Below are positions 52,318-61,378 of a stretch of 64,000 bases of DNA, piece after piece (positions within the stretch are counted from its first letter, which is position 1; each line of letters starts with the position of its first letter). A model generated the notes under the pieces. That model had not been told where the DNA came from. It made no database searches and worked only from the letters and a program-made list of their open reading frames with translations. Both the position numbers and the translations under genes were made by a program. Origin of the DNA: Thalassotalea mangrovi. Its GTDB lineage: Bacteria > Pseudomonadota > Gammaproteobacteria > Enterobacterales > Alteromonadaceae. The stretch covers positions 124,001-188,000 of the forward strand of contig NZ_SWDB01000003.1 in assembly GCF_005116735.1 (NCBI RefSeq). Direction: 5' to 3'.

Positions 52318-55300
52318 TGATCCTTTCAGACTTATCGGTCAAGCGGCCGGTATTTGCCACGGTAATTAACCTATTGATCGTTACCTTCGGTATCGTTGCC
52401 TTCTTATTATTACCATTGCGCGAATATCCGGATACTGACTCTCCGATCATTACCGTATCCACCAAATATAATGGTGCGTCGGCGGCCATCGTCGAGACCA
52501 AAATTACCCAGGTTCTTGAAGACCGGATCAGTGGTATTGAAGGGGTTAAGAATATCACTTCGTCATCACGTGACGGTCGTTCCAGAATTTCCATTGAGTT
52601 TGATATTGATCGTGATATCGATGGCGCCGCCAATGATGTACGCGATAAAATTTCCTCGGAAATAGGCCGATTGCCCGAGCAGGCTGAAGCTCCGGAAATT
52701 CAAAAAGCCAATGATGATGAAGATGTCATTGTCTGGTTTACCCTGCAATCCGAAGTATTCAATACCCTGGAATTAACCGATTACGCTAATCGTTATATTG
52801 TCGACCGCTTTGCAGTGGTAAACGGTGTTGCCGAAGTAATGGTTGGTGGCGGTCGCACCTATGCGATGAAGATCGTGTTAAACCGCCAGGCAATGGCAGC
52901 GCGTGGAATTACTGTTGCCGACATTGAGAATACCTTGCGTGCTGAAAATATCGAGTTACCGGCAGGTGAAGTGAAATCGGTGGATCGTAACTTTAATGTC
53001 CGGGTTGCCCGCAGTTACACGACCCCGGAAGATTTTGCCCAGATGGTGATTACCCGGGGTGAAGGTAATTCTCTGGTGCGACTCGGTGATATTGCTCACG
53101 TTAGTGTTACTGCCGAAGATGATGAATCCCTGTTCCGCGGCTACGGCGAAAACATGGTGGGGCTGGGGATTATTAAACAATCTACGGCTAATACCCTGGA
53201 TGTGGTTAAGGCCGCCAGAGCCGAGATGGATGCGATAAAAGATAATCTGCCGGCGGGCACTACGATCATTCCAAGCTATGACTCGTCCGTGTTTATCAAA
53301 CAATCCATCGATGAAGTGTATAACACCTTAGGTATCGCCATGTTAATGGTAGTAACCGTGATCTTCATCTTCCTTGGTAACATCCGGGCGACCTTTATAC
53401 CGGCGGTAACTGTCCCGGTAGCACTGATAGGCTCGATGATCGTGCTTTCTGCACTTGGTTTTTCGATTAACTTATTAACCTTATTGGCCCTGGTACTAGC
53501 GATTGGTCTGGTGGTTGATGACTCAATCGTGGTATTGGAAAATATTTACCGTCGAATTGAAGAGGGTGAAACGCCTCTGATGGCGGCATTCAATGGTGGC
53601 CGCGAAGTTGCTTTTGCCGTTGTCGCCACAACCTTAGTATTGGTGGCGGTATTTGTGCCATTGATTTTTTTATCGGGGGATATCGGTCGTCTGTTTACCG
53701 AGTTCGCACTGGCGATTGCCGCGGCGGTCATTTTCTCTTCGGTAACTGCACTTTCGTTAACCCCAATGATGTGTTCGAAGCTGCTGAAACACAGACAACG
53801 TAGCTCATCGTTGGGACAGATGCTGGATAAAGGCTTTGCGCGCCTGGAACAATCCTACGGAAATTCGTTAGTGTCTGTAGTTAAACAACCGATGATGATT
53901 TTGCTGGTCATGGTATTGGCGTTTGCCAGCCTGTGGGTACTGTTTGACAAATTGCCTTCGGAATACGCACCCAAAGAAGACCGTGGCAGCGCGTTTATGA
54001 TCATGTCAGGCGCAGAAGGTGCCAGTTTTGAACGTAATGCTGAAAACATGACCAAAATCGAGTCTCGGTTAATGGAGTACTATGATGATGGTGTGCTTGA
54101 ACGGGTATTAGTGCGGGTGCCTGGTTTTGGTGGTACCGGTGGCATCGCCATTATTGGCCTACCGGACTGGGAGGAGCGCAAAGTATCCTCATTCGAGTTT
54201 ATGAACATGTTTAACCGTGACTTGTCGCAACTGACCGATGTCCAGGCATTTGTAATGATGCGCGGTGGCCTGGGTGGACGCAGCGGCGGTGGTCGTTCGA
54301 TTGGGTTCGTATTGCAGGGTAATGACTACGAAGAACTGGCACGCTGGCGTGATATCGTTTTGGCTAAAGCCGCTGAGAATCCGAAAATCATTGGTCTTGA
54401 TAGCGATTATAAAGAAACGTATCCGCAGTTAGTGGTCAGTATTGACCGTGCCCGAGCCTCAGATCTGGGTGTCTCCGTTGGTGATATTGGTAAAACGCTG
54501 GAAACCATGTTGGGTAACCGTCGGGTAACCACCTACCTGGAACGCGGTGAAGAGTATGACGTGATTCTTGAAGGTGACGAAGAAGATTACCGTAGTCCAA
54601 GCTCCATCGATAATCTGTACGTGCGTTCCTCATCGACTGGCGAATTAGTGGCGCTGTCAAACCTGGTAAGCATTCGTGAAAATGCCACCTCGTCGCGCCT
54701 GAATCGTTATAATCGTCTGCGTTCAATTACCCTGACTGGTGATGTCGCCGACGGCTATACCTTAGGCGAAGCACTGGATTACCTGAATGACATCGTTAAA
54801 AGTGAGTTGCCGGTGGAGGCTGCGGTTGATTACACCGGCCAGTCGCAAAAACTCAAAGAATCTGGCAATTCGATGTTGTTGGTATTTGGCCTGGCATTGT
54901 TGATCACTTACTTCGTATTAGCGGCGCAATTTGAAAGCTTCATTCACCCGCTGGTGATTATGATCACCGTGCCACTGGCACTAGTTGGGGCGCTGGCTGG
55001 CTTGTACCTGTTTGATATGAGCCTCAACGTATACAGTCAAATTGGTATTGTTATGTTGATCGGCCTGGCGGCGAAAAATGGTATTCTGATCGTTGAGTTT
55101 GCCAACCAATTACGGGATGCTGGTGAGCGATTTGAACAGGCGTTAATCCATGCTTCGAAACAACGTTTGCGTCCAATCGTTATGACTTCCTTTACCACCA
55201 TCATGAGTTCAGTGCCTCTGGTATTGGCGACCGGTCCTGGTTCGGAAAGTCGTATGGTTATCGGTGTGGTCATCTTCTGTGGTGTGGCACTGGCTGCGAT

Positions 55301-55415
55301 CTTCACCTTGTTTATCGTACCTGGAGCCTACTACTGGTTATGTCGAAATACCCACTCTCCAGAGTATATTAGTCAGCAGATTGAACAGCATCAAAAACAG
55401 GCAACCGCCAATTAA
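52317..55415 (+). CDS. RND efflux pump, HAE1 family
   Basis: 1032 residues, the usual length. Opens MILSDLSVKRPVFATVINLL. Twelve membrane helices with two large periplasmic loops. The proton-relay Asp pair lies in AIGLVVDDSIVVLENIYRRI near residue 405, and GLAAKNGILIVEFANQLRD near 920 carries the matching Lys. The porter loop contains an unusual glycine-rich run, MMRGGLGGRSGGGRSIGFVLQG, near 650. Such pumps expel drugs, dyes or detergents by proton motive force; the substrate here is unknown. The adaptor-pump pair with no regulator and no outer-membrane gene is typical of the MexHI/VexCD-like group. Confidence 0.95.
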   Translation: MILSDLSVKRPVFATVINLLIVTFGIVAFLLLPLREYPDTDSPIITVSTKYNGASAAIVETKITQVLEDRISGIEGVKNITSSSRDGRSRISIEFDIDRDIDGAANDVRDKISSEIGRLPEQAEAPEIQKANDDEDVIVWFTLQSEVFNTLELTDYANRYIVDRFAVVNGVAEVMVGGGRTYAMKIVLNRQAMAARGITVADIENTLRAENIELPAGEVKSVDRNFNVRVARSYTTPEDFAQMVITRGEGNSLVRLGDIAHVSVTAEDDESLFRGYGENMVGLGIIKQSTANTLDVVKAARAEMDAIKDNLPAGTTIIPSYDSSVFIKQSIDEVYNTLGIAMLMVVTVIFIFLGNIRATFIPAVTVPVALIGSMIVLSALGFSINLLTLLALVLAIGLVVDDSIVVLENIYRRIEEGETPLMAAFNGGREVAFAVVATTLVLVAVFVPLIFLSGDIGRLFTEFALAIAAAVIFSSVTALSLTPMMCSKLLKHRQRSSSLGQMLDKGFARLEQSYGNSLVSVVKQPMMILLVMVLAFASLWVLFDKLPSEYAPKEDRGSAFMIMSGAEGASFERNAENMTKIESRLMEYYDDGVLERVLVRVPGFGGTGGIAIIGLPDWEERKVSSFEFMNMFNRDLSQLTDVQAFVMMRGGLGGRSGGGRSIGFVLQGNDYEELARWRDIVLAKAAENPKIIGLDSDYKETYPQLVVSIDRARASDLGVSVGDIGKTLETMLGNRRVTTYLERGEEYDVILEGDEEDYRSPSSIDNLYVRSSSTGELVALSNLVSIRENATSSRLNRYNRLRSITLTGDVADGYTLGEALDYLNDIVKSELPVEAAVDYTGQSQKLKESGNSMLLVFGLALLITYFVLAAQFESFIHPLVIMITVPLALVGALAGLYLFDMSLNVYSQIGIVMLIGLAAKNGILIVEFANQLRDAGERFEQALIHASKQRLRPIVMTSFTTIMSSVPLVLATGPGSESRMVIGVVIFCGVALAAIFTLFIVPGAYYWLCRNTHSPEYISQQIEQHQKQATAN

Positions 55416-55434
55416 TAGCTGAACTTCCAACCTT

Positions 55435-55460
55435 AAAAAGCCGGCATCGCCGGCTTTTTT
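55435..55460 (+). terminator. Terminator of the RND operon
   Basis: AAAAAGCCGGC, ATC, GCCGGCTTTTTT: an 11-bp stem with a T run, 20 bases after the stop. Confidence 0.93.
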
Positions 55461-55466
55461 GATTGC

Positions 55467-55574
55467 AAGACACCCACACTTATTAAGAAACCCACACTTA
55501 TCAAGACACCCACACTTATCAAGACACCCATACTTAACAAGACACCCATACTTAACAAGACACCCATACTTACC
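55467..55574. repeat. Six tandem copies of an 18-bp unit
   Basis: Units of the form AAGACACCCAYACTTAWC at 55467, 55485, 55503, 55521, 55539 and 55557, each exactly 18 bases. Units 1-3 carry CACACTTAT and units 4-6 CATACTTA-C, so two subtypes have spread. As 18 is a multiple of three, frames stay open on both strands, but neither looks like a gene. It lies between the RND terminator and the M16 peptidase gene. Confidence 0.85.
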
Positions 55575-55719
55575 GACACGTTGGCGGGATTTCAGAAAGC
55601 AGGTTTGGCATAAATCTTTACATTTTTGTTCTTCAGGCATTCCCCCATATGCTTTTAATTGTTAATGCTTTTATCCATAATGAATGGGTTAACAAAACTC
55701 CACAGGACTGGTGATCTTA

Positions 55720-58515
55720 ATGATCTTGAAGAAGAATTTTTACTTTTGTCTGGCCTTTACTACGGCCGTGATGGGATGTTCGAGCGTTGAAAATGCCCCT
55801 GCCACAGAGACTCCGGCGGTTAGCGAACAAACCGCAGATTTACCTAAACATACACTTGAATATGTGCGTAGCGTTGAAGGCATTGATGAATATATGCTGA
55901 GCAACGGTCTGAAAGTGTTGCTGTTTAAGGATGACTCACAACCGAAAACTATGGTGAATATCACTTACCGGGTTGGCTCCGTCCATGAAAAGTATGGCGA
56001 AACCGGGATGGCACACTTACTTGAACATATGTTATTCAAAGGCTCGACCAATTATCAGGACATTGATAAAGAATTTAAAAAGCGCGGCATGGCATCCAAT
56101 GCCAATACCTGGTACGACAGAACCAGTTATTTCGAGTCGTTTGAAGCCAATGAAGACTCATTGAACTGGGCACTCGGCATGGAAGCGGACCGTATGGTCA
56201 ATGCGACTTTTACCGAGCAGCAGTTGCAAAGTGAAATGACGGTCGTGCGCAATGAAATGGAGCGCAATGAGAATTCACCGACCCGGATATTGATGGCTCG
56301 CCTGGCATCGGTGGCGAACCTCTGGCATAACTACGGCAATTCTACGATTGGCGCCCGCTCTGACGTAGAGAACTTTCCTTTCCCCAAACTTCGCGAGTTT
56401 TATAAGACCCATTATCGGGTCGATAATGCTACGTTAATCGTTGCGGGGCGGTTTGACATGGATAAAACCAAAGCCCGCATCGAACAGACGTTCGGGGCCA
56501 TCGAGCAACCAGAACAAGCCGTTGAAACCCTATACACACGTGAGCCGACTCAAGATGGTGAGCGGGTAGTCAACCTGCGACGTACCGGTGATGTACCGTT
56601 TCTCGGTTTGTATTACCACGGCCCATCTGGCTTAGATCCGGACGCTGCAGCATTACAGGTATTGCAGGTAATTCTAGCTGATGGTAGTCGTGGACGAATC
56701 AAGAAAGACTTGATCGACACCGGACTGACTTCGGGTGGAACTCAAATGTCGTTTTTCTTGAAAGAAGCCTCGGCGTTGCTGTTTTTAGTGCAGGGTGAGA
56801 AAGACCAGAATATTGAATCCTTAAAACCATTAGAGTCGGCGCTGATACAGCTTGCTGAAGGTATCAATGAAAAACCGATAACCGCTGAGGAAGTGGAATT
56901 TGCCAAGGCCCTGCTTGCCAAGCAGGTAGAGCAGGAAATGCGCAACGCTACCGGAGTCGGGATGGCATTGGCGGAATATATTGCTAAAGGTGATTATCGT
57001 TACATGTTTTATTTCCGGGACCTGGTCGAGCAGGTTAGTGTCGAGCAGGTACAGGCGGTTGCTGAAAAATACCTGATCAGTTCAAACCGTACCCTTGGTC
57101 GCTTTTTGCCAACCGAAAACCCGCAGCGGGCGCACATGGCAAAAGTACCAGTAGCCAGTGAAATCCTCGGTGATTATGTTGGCAGGGAGGCTGTCGCACC
57201 TGGCGAGGTCTATGACAACACGGTCGAAAATATCAAAGCTCGGCTGTACACAGAAACCTGGGAGCAGGGCACTAAGGTCAGTGTTTATCCGAAAAAACTG
57301 CGGGGTGAGGAAGTGCTGATCAGCATGTATTTTCCAACCGCCAATGCAGATGATTTAACCAATGTCGGCAAAGCGATAGAACTCATTGGTAGCCAAATTA
57401 AAGCCGGCAATGAAAATTACAGTAAATCGCAAATTGCCGATCGCCTCGATCAATTGAAATCCACTGTATCATTTGGTTCGAACGCTGTTGGTGAATTTAG
57501 TATTGATATCAAAACTGATGTTACCAATATGCCTGCGGTGATCGATTTTATGGGCGAATTACTGGCTGCCCCTTCGTTCCCAGCCAAAGAACTAAATATC
57601 ACCAAGAAGGGAATTATCGCTAGCCTTAATCAACAGCGAAACGAGCCAGGTAGTGTAGCGTTAAACAGTTATCGCCAGGCATTGTTTGACTACCCTGAAG
57701 GGCATCCTAAGGCATATATGGATATCGACCAGCAGATAGCCGCCATCAAGGCGATTGATAGCGTGCAACTTGAACAGTTATACAAGAAGTATTTTTCCAT
57801 TGCCAATGGTCACATCGCCATTGTCGGGGCTGTCGATAGCAAGGCAGTCTCAGAGCACCTACAGGCGGTGCTGACTCCGTACACCAGCGATATTGAATAT
57901 CGCTATATTCCGATCAGCATGCGCGACAAACAAGGGGTAGTGGTTAGTTCCGAAACCCCGGATAAGGCGAACGCTTCTGTCTATATGGTAAACCCGATTA
58001 AGATCAAATCGACAGATGATGATTATCCGGCGTTATTCATTGCTAATTCGATATTTGGGGGTGACCCATTTACCTCAAGAATCGGTGCGCGGATCCGGGT
58101 TAAGGAAGGATACAGCTATTCCGTTGGTTCAGGCATACAGGCCTCAAGTCAGGATGATACCGGGGTGTTCTATGCATCCGCGATTGCCGCCCCGGAAAAT
58201 ATGGATAAGGTCGTGGCTGCCTATCAGGAAGAAATCGACAAGGTAAATCAGCAGGGCTTTAGCGACGAAGAGGTGCAACGTGCGATTGATGGCTATCTGA
58301 GTTCACGCAAGCGTCAGTGGGCAAGTGATGCATACGTGGCGGGTATTTTAATTGATGCCAGTGAAGAAAATCGTGATTTGAACTACTACGACGAGCGGGT
58401 CAAAGATTATCAGAGCTTGACCACCGAAGATGTGAACGCTGCCTTTAAAAAGTACATCGGCTCACAGCAGCCTAATGTCTTTAAAGCGGGTGATTTTGCT
58501 AAAGGGCAGAACTAA
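55720..58515 (+). CDS. M16 family zinc peptidase, lipoprotein
   Basis: 931 residues from the ATG at 55720; a GTG at 55711 is the alternative and neither has an ideal ribosome site. The lipoprotein signal ends TTAVMGC (Cys near 20). The first M16 domain has the inverse zinc motif HLLEH in GMAHLLEHMLFKGS near 100, with the third ligand Glu in EMTVVRNEMERNE about 75 residues later. A second pair of M16 modules fills 480-930 without the motif, as usual for the non-catalytic half of a pitrilysin-like chain. It probably degrades small peptides in the periplasm. It stands alone. Confidence 0.92.
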   Translation: MILKKNFYFCLAFTTAVMGCSSVENAPATETPAVSEQTADLPKHTLEYVRSVEGIDEYMLSNGLKVLLFKDDSQPKTMVNITYRVGSVHEKYGETGMAHLLEHMLFKGSTNYQDIDKEFKKRGMASNANTWYDRTSYFESFEANEDSLNWALGMEADRMVNATFTEQQLQSEMTVVRNEMERNENSPTRILMARLASVANLWHNYGNSTIGARSDVENFPFPKLREFYKTHYRVDNATLIVAGRFDMDKTKARIEQTFGAIEQPEQAVETLYTREPTQDGERVVNLRRTGDVPFLGLYYHGPSGLDPDAAALQVLQVILADGSRGRIKKDLIDTGLTSGGTQMSFFLKEASALLFLVQGEKDQNIESLKPLESALIQLAEGINEKPITAEEVEFAKALLAKQVEQEMRNATGVGMALAEYIAKGDYRYMFYFRDLVEQVSVEQVQAVAEKYLISSNRTLGRFLPTENPQRAHMAKVPVASEILGDYVGREAVAPGEVYDNTVENIKARLYTETWEQGTKVSVYPKKLRGEEVLISMYFPTANADDLTNVGKAIELIGSQIKAGNENYSKSQIADRLDQLKSTVSFGSNAVGEFSIDIKTDVTNMPAVIDFMGELLAAPSFPAKELNITKKGIIASLNQQRNEPGSVALNSYRQALFDYPEGHPKAYMDIDQQIAAIKAIDSVQLEQLYKKYFSIANGHIAIVGAVDSKAVSEHLQAVLTPYTSDIEYRYIPISMRDKQGVVVSSETPDKANASVYMVNPIKIKSTDDDYPALFIANSIFGGDPFTSRIGARIRVKEGYSYSVGSGIQASSQDDTGVFYASAIAAPENMDKVVAAYQEEIDKVNQQGFSDEEVQRAIDGYLSSRKRQWASDAYVAGILIDASEENRDLNYYDERVKDYQSLTTEDVNAAFKKYIGSQQPNVFKAGDFAKGQN

Positions 58516-58520
58516 TTTAT

Positions 58521-58543
58521 CCTGCCCTTTGATAAAGGGCAGG
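58521..58543. terminator. Hairpin between convergent M16 and pheA genes
   Basis: CCTGCCCTTT and AAAGGGCAGG form a perfect 10-bp stem with a GAT loop. The T content after it is moderate on both strands, so it may act both ways. Confidence 0.65.
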
Positions 58544-58577
58544 ATTATTTCATAAAACGCCATTCAGATTGCTGCCA

Positions 58578-59765
58578 TTATTCTTCGTGTTTTAAGGCCG
58601 CAAACGGGACACTGGTTGGCGTTACTTGCTCGCTAGGATAACAGCCTAGTACTTTAATAAATCGGGTCAGCTCGGTAAGCTTGCTCAAACACTCCTGCAT
58701 CGCCACCGACTTCACATTTCCCTCCAAATCAATGTAGAACATTTCTTCCCAGGGACGCCCCTGAATCGGCCGCGACTCAAGTTTCGTCATATTGATGCCA
58801 TATTGCTTGAGGATAACCAGGCAATCAACCAGAGCACCCGGTGTCTGGCCTGTGGCTAATATTAACGTTGTTTTCGCCGGAATCTGCTCAGCGACATCAA
58901 CCGGTTTCCGGGCAACCAGGATAAAGCGGGAATGATTTTCATCCTGGTTGGCAATACCTTTTTGTAAGGCCTGTAAGTCGTATAACTGCCCGCCTTCTTC
59001 AGAACCGATTACCGCGACATTGGCTAGTTTTAGTTTCTGAGCCATTTGCATCGCATCCGCGCTACTCTCACAGTATTCAATACGGATCTGCTGCTGTTTA
59101 TTTAAAAAATTGCTGCACTGTTGTACCGGTTGGGCATGGGCATAAATGGTGTCGATTTGCTCGAGGGTGGTATTGACCGCCGCTAACAGGCAATGCTCAA
59201 TTGGCTGGGAGAGTTCGCCGACAATGGCGAGGTTGGTATGTTGCAACAAGTCATAGACCTCGTTAATGCTGCCTGAACTGGTGTTTTCAATCGGCAGCAT
59301 GCCGTAATCGACATTGCCGGATTCGACCTCATTGAGAATATCGTTAAAACTGGCGCAGCCATATTCAATGATCTCTTCTGCGCGTCTTGAAAAGTAGCGG
59401 TGGCTGGCGAGATAACTGTATGAACCTTTATCGCCAAGATAAGCAACGCTAACGGTCGGCGTTTTAATATTGGGGTTCTTTAATTGCTGCAGGTAGGCTT
59501 GTTGGTTTAATACCGAGTCTTCAATAATTAACTGAAACAGCCGGGTAACATAGTGGGCATCCAGCCCAAGCTCCTTGCCCTGCTGAATTAATCTTACCAG
59601 GAGTTCCTGCTCTCGTTGCTGATCGCGAACCGGTCGTATGATATGGGCTTTGCTTTTTGCTACGTTGAGGGTTAACTCCCGACGCTTAGCCGCTAAACTC
59701 AATAATTGTTGATCTAACGCTGAGATTTGCTCGCGAATTTTCAGTAAATCCAATTGTTCTTCCAT
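58578..59765 (-). CDS. pheA: Bifunctional chorismate mutase/prephenate dehydratase
   Basis: 395 residues. Residues 1-90 are an AroQ-type chorismate mutase (LLKIREQISALDQQLLSLAAKRRELTLNVAKSKA in pieces). Residues 105-285 are prephenate dehydratase (VAYLGDKGSYSYLASHRYF, YGMLPIENTSSGSINEVYDLL in pieces). The catalytic T-R-F triad is written S-R-F here (ENHSRFILV), a conservative change. Residues 295-385 are the ACT domain with GALVDCLVILKQYGINMTKLESRP (in pieces), the phenylalanine-binding GALV and ESRP motifs. It makes phenylpyruvate and is fed back by Phe. A terminator lies directly upstream in its leader, suggesting attenuation. Confidence 0.94.
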   Translation of the reverse strand: MEEQLDLLKIREQISALDQQLLSLAAKRRELTLNVAKSKAHIIRPVRDQQREQELLVRLIQQGKELGLDAHYVTRLFQLIIEDSVLNQQAYLQQLKNPNIKTPTVSVAYLGDKGSYSYLASHRYFSRRAEEIIEYGCASFNDILNEVESGNVDYGMLPIENTSSGSINEVYDLLQHTNLAIVGELSQPIEHCLLAAVNTTLEQIDTIYAHAQPVQQCSNFLNKQQQIRIEYCESSADAMQMAQKLKLANVAVIGSEEGGQLYDLQALQKGIANQDENHSRFILVARKPVDVAEQIPAKTTLILATGQTPGALVDCLVILKQYGINMTKLESRPIQGRPWEEMFYIDLEGNVKSVAMQECLSKLTELTRFIKVLGCYPSEQVTPTSVPFAALKHEE

Positions 59766-60149
59766 TGCCTGTCACCATGATTTTTTGCGCATAAAAAAAC
59801 CTCCTTTCGGAGGTTTTTATCGTAATGCTTCGACGACAATCCCTCCGGTTAACACCGAATAAATGTCATAAAGTGAAGCACAGCGATCAAATGTTTCATA
59901 TGTTTCGTGAAATTGTCGTTCGATTAATTTGACTAAATATTATTTGGCAATCCTCAGAGAAACAGGATTTACCCGAGCTATCCGTTACCCTGGTTACACA
60001 AGGCATTGTTTTTTATATCAGAACCGGCAACGAAAATTGCTATCTCAATCTACAGTAGGGGAGCGGTTAAAAACTGTCAACCGTTATTTGATTTAGTCAG
60101 GATTCTGGTAAAATAGCGTCAGGATTATAGTTAGGAATCGATAAGTGTT
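59766..60149 (-). promoter_or_regulatory. pheA leader with candidate attenuator
   Basis: 384 bases between divergent genes. On the minus strand a terminator AAAAACCTCC/GGAGGTTTTT (plus-strand 59795-59818) stands about 30 bases before the pheA start, though no gene upstream would need it. Further upstream a small frame runs from 59899 to 59849 and would encode MKHLIAVLHFMTFIRC with two Phe. A CGGAGG just after its stop (plus 59842-59847) can pair with the first terminator arm and so prevent it. This resembles the pheL arrangement of E. coli, but the peptide is poor in Phe. I saw no clear promoter for either gene. Confidence 0.45.
59793..59818 (-). terminator. Terminator in the pheA leader
   Basis: A 10-bp stem with a four-base loop and seven T on the minus strand, placed between the presumed promoter and the pheA start. 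Confidence 0.85.
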
Positions 60150-60698
60150 ATGGCGTCATTACAGGATCAGCTTTTAAAAGCCGGTTTAACTACCAAACAA
60201 AAGGCCCGACAGGCGAATAGTGATAAGCGCAAACGCAACAAACAAAAGCGCAGTGGCGCACAGGTTGATGCTAGCCTGCAAGAGCAGGTCAAACAGGATT
60301 TACAGGTTGCCCGCGAGGAAAAGGCGAAAAAAGACCAGCAGCTTAATGCCGATCGCCAGCAGGCGCAGGCAGCGAAAGAACTGAAGCAACGTATTGCGCA
60401 GATTCTTGAACATCACAGCCTGAAGGGCATTGACGGTGAGGTAAAATTTAATTTCACCCAGGATAATAAGGTGAAAAGCCTGTTTATCGATGACAAAACC
60501 CATTCAGCACTGACTCGTGGCGTTCTTGCGCTTTGTGTGCTGGATGACAAATTTTACGTAGTCACTGAACAAACGGCCGAAAAGGTTGCCACCCTTGATG
60601 CCAGCGTGGTGCTGGTAAATCATGAAAACCAGGACCCACAAGCTGATGAGGATGACCCTTACGCCGATTATCAAATCCCAGATGATTTAATGTGGTAA
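60150..60698 (+). CDS. yaiL: DUF2058 (YaiL-like) protein
   Basis: 182 residues. Residues 1-85 are a very basic, Gln-rich helix: LQDQLLKAGLTTKQKARQANSDKRKRNKQKR (in pieces), typical for the family. Residues 86-165 form a small beta-rich domain with FNFTQDNKVKSLFIDDKTHSALTRGVLALCVL (in pieces) and YVVTEQTAEKV. The end is acidic (EDDPYADYQIPDDLMW). E. coli YaiL has been reported as nucleoprotein/polynucleotide-associated; the exact role is unknown. It is divergent from pheA, and the glutaredoxin gene follows 85 bases later. Confidence 0.9.
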   Translation: MASLQDQLLKAGLTTKQKARQANSDKRKRNKQKRSGAQVDASLQEQVKQDLQVAREEKAKKDQQLNADRQQAQAAKELKQRIAQILEHHSLKGIDGEVKFNFTQDNKVKSLFIDDKTHSALTRGVLALCVLDDKFYVVTEQTAEKVATLDASVVLVNHENQDPQADEDDPYADYQIPDDLMW

Positions 60699-60782
60699 AT
60701 CGTTTACGTCCATTTTGTGGCCCGGTTCTTAATAAGTGCCGGGTCATTTTTATTTATTCGTTATTTAAGAACAGGAGCTATC

Positions 60783-61148
60783 ATGGCGCTAATTCGTTTC
60801 ATTTTAGGACGACTTATTTTGTTGTTTAACTTTATCTTTGCCCCGAAAAAAGCAAAGCGTGAGCCCGAGCAACAACAGGCACTAGACGCAAAAACACAGA
60901 GTTTCAGTCTCTACCAGCTCAATGCCTGTCCTTTCTGTGTCAAGGTTCGTCGCACGATTCGACGTGAAAACCTGAATATTGAACTTCGAGATATCAAGCA
61001 ACAGCAGACATTGAACGAACTGGTTGCAAAAGGTGGTAAGCGCACCGTTCCTTGCCTGCGTATCGATAACGCCGACGGCAGTTCACAATGGATGTATGAA
61101 TCCAGCGATATTGTTGATTATTTGCAGCGGGTCGCGCGAGCCGCTTAA
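60783..61148 (+). CDS. Membrane-anchored glutaredoxin
   Basis: 121 residues from the ATG at 60783, which has CAGGAG upstream; the frame open from 60717 is not used. A hydrophobic N-terminal segment (LIRFILGRLILLFNFIF) probably anchors it with the domain in the cytoplasm. The thioredoxin fold starts at FSLYQLNACPFCVKVRRTIRRENLNIELRDI (in pieces) with the active-site CPFC near residue 51. The cis-Pro lies in KRTVPCLRI and the GSH-site YESSDIVDYL near the end. Residue choice is close to the YfcG/GrxB-like monothiol-to-dithiol glutaredoxins of gammaproteobacteria. A strong terminator follows. Confidence 0.9.
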   Translation: MALIRFILGRLILLFNFIFAPKKAKREPEQQQALDAKTQSFSLYQLNACPFCVKVRRTIRRENLNIELRDIKQQQTLNELVAKGGKRTVPCLRIDNADGSSQWMYESSDIVDYLQRVARAA

Positions 61149-61177
61149 ATCCACCAGGTTAATTTATTATTAATTTG

Positions 61178-61211
61178 AAAAAGGGCAACGAGTTACATCG
61201 TTGCCCTTTTT
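61178..61211 (+). terminator. Terminator after the glutaredoxin gene
   Basis: AAAAAGGGCAACGA, six-base loop, TCGTTGCCCTTTTTTT: a 14-bp stem with a long T run. Confidence 0.95.
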
Positions 61212-61378
61212 TTATCAGCGGATTCCCTGATTAGGGAATCGCTACTCTTTGAAGTTTGTAGGCGCGAATTTTTTTAATCTCAGTTTTATCTGCCTGATAA
61301 GAGGAATTTTCACCGAATTTCAGAAAGTTTATTCTGGTTTACGCTGTCTTTGTCTATATACATTATCAGGGTGAACGT

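Noticed and set aside
55338-55640. Repeat-rich frames on both strands over the 18-bp tandem repeats (Cys-Gly-Leu or His-Pro-Leu repeats)
   Set aside because: They are open only because the repeat unit is a multiple of three; no start site, and they run through the RND terminator.
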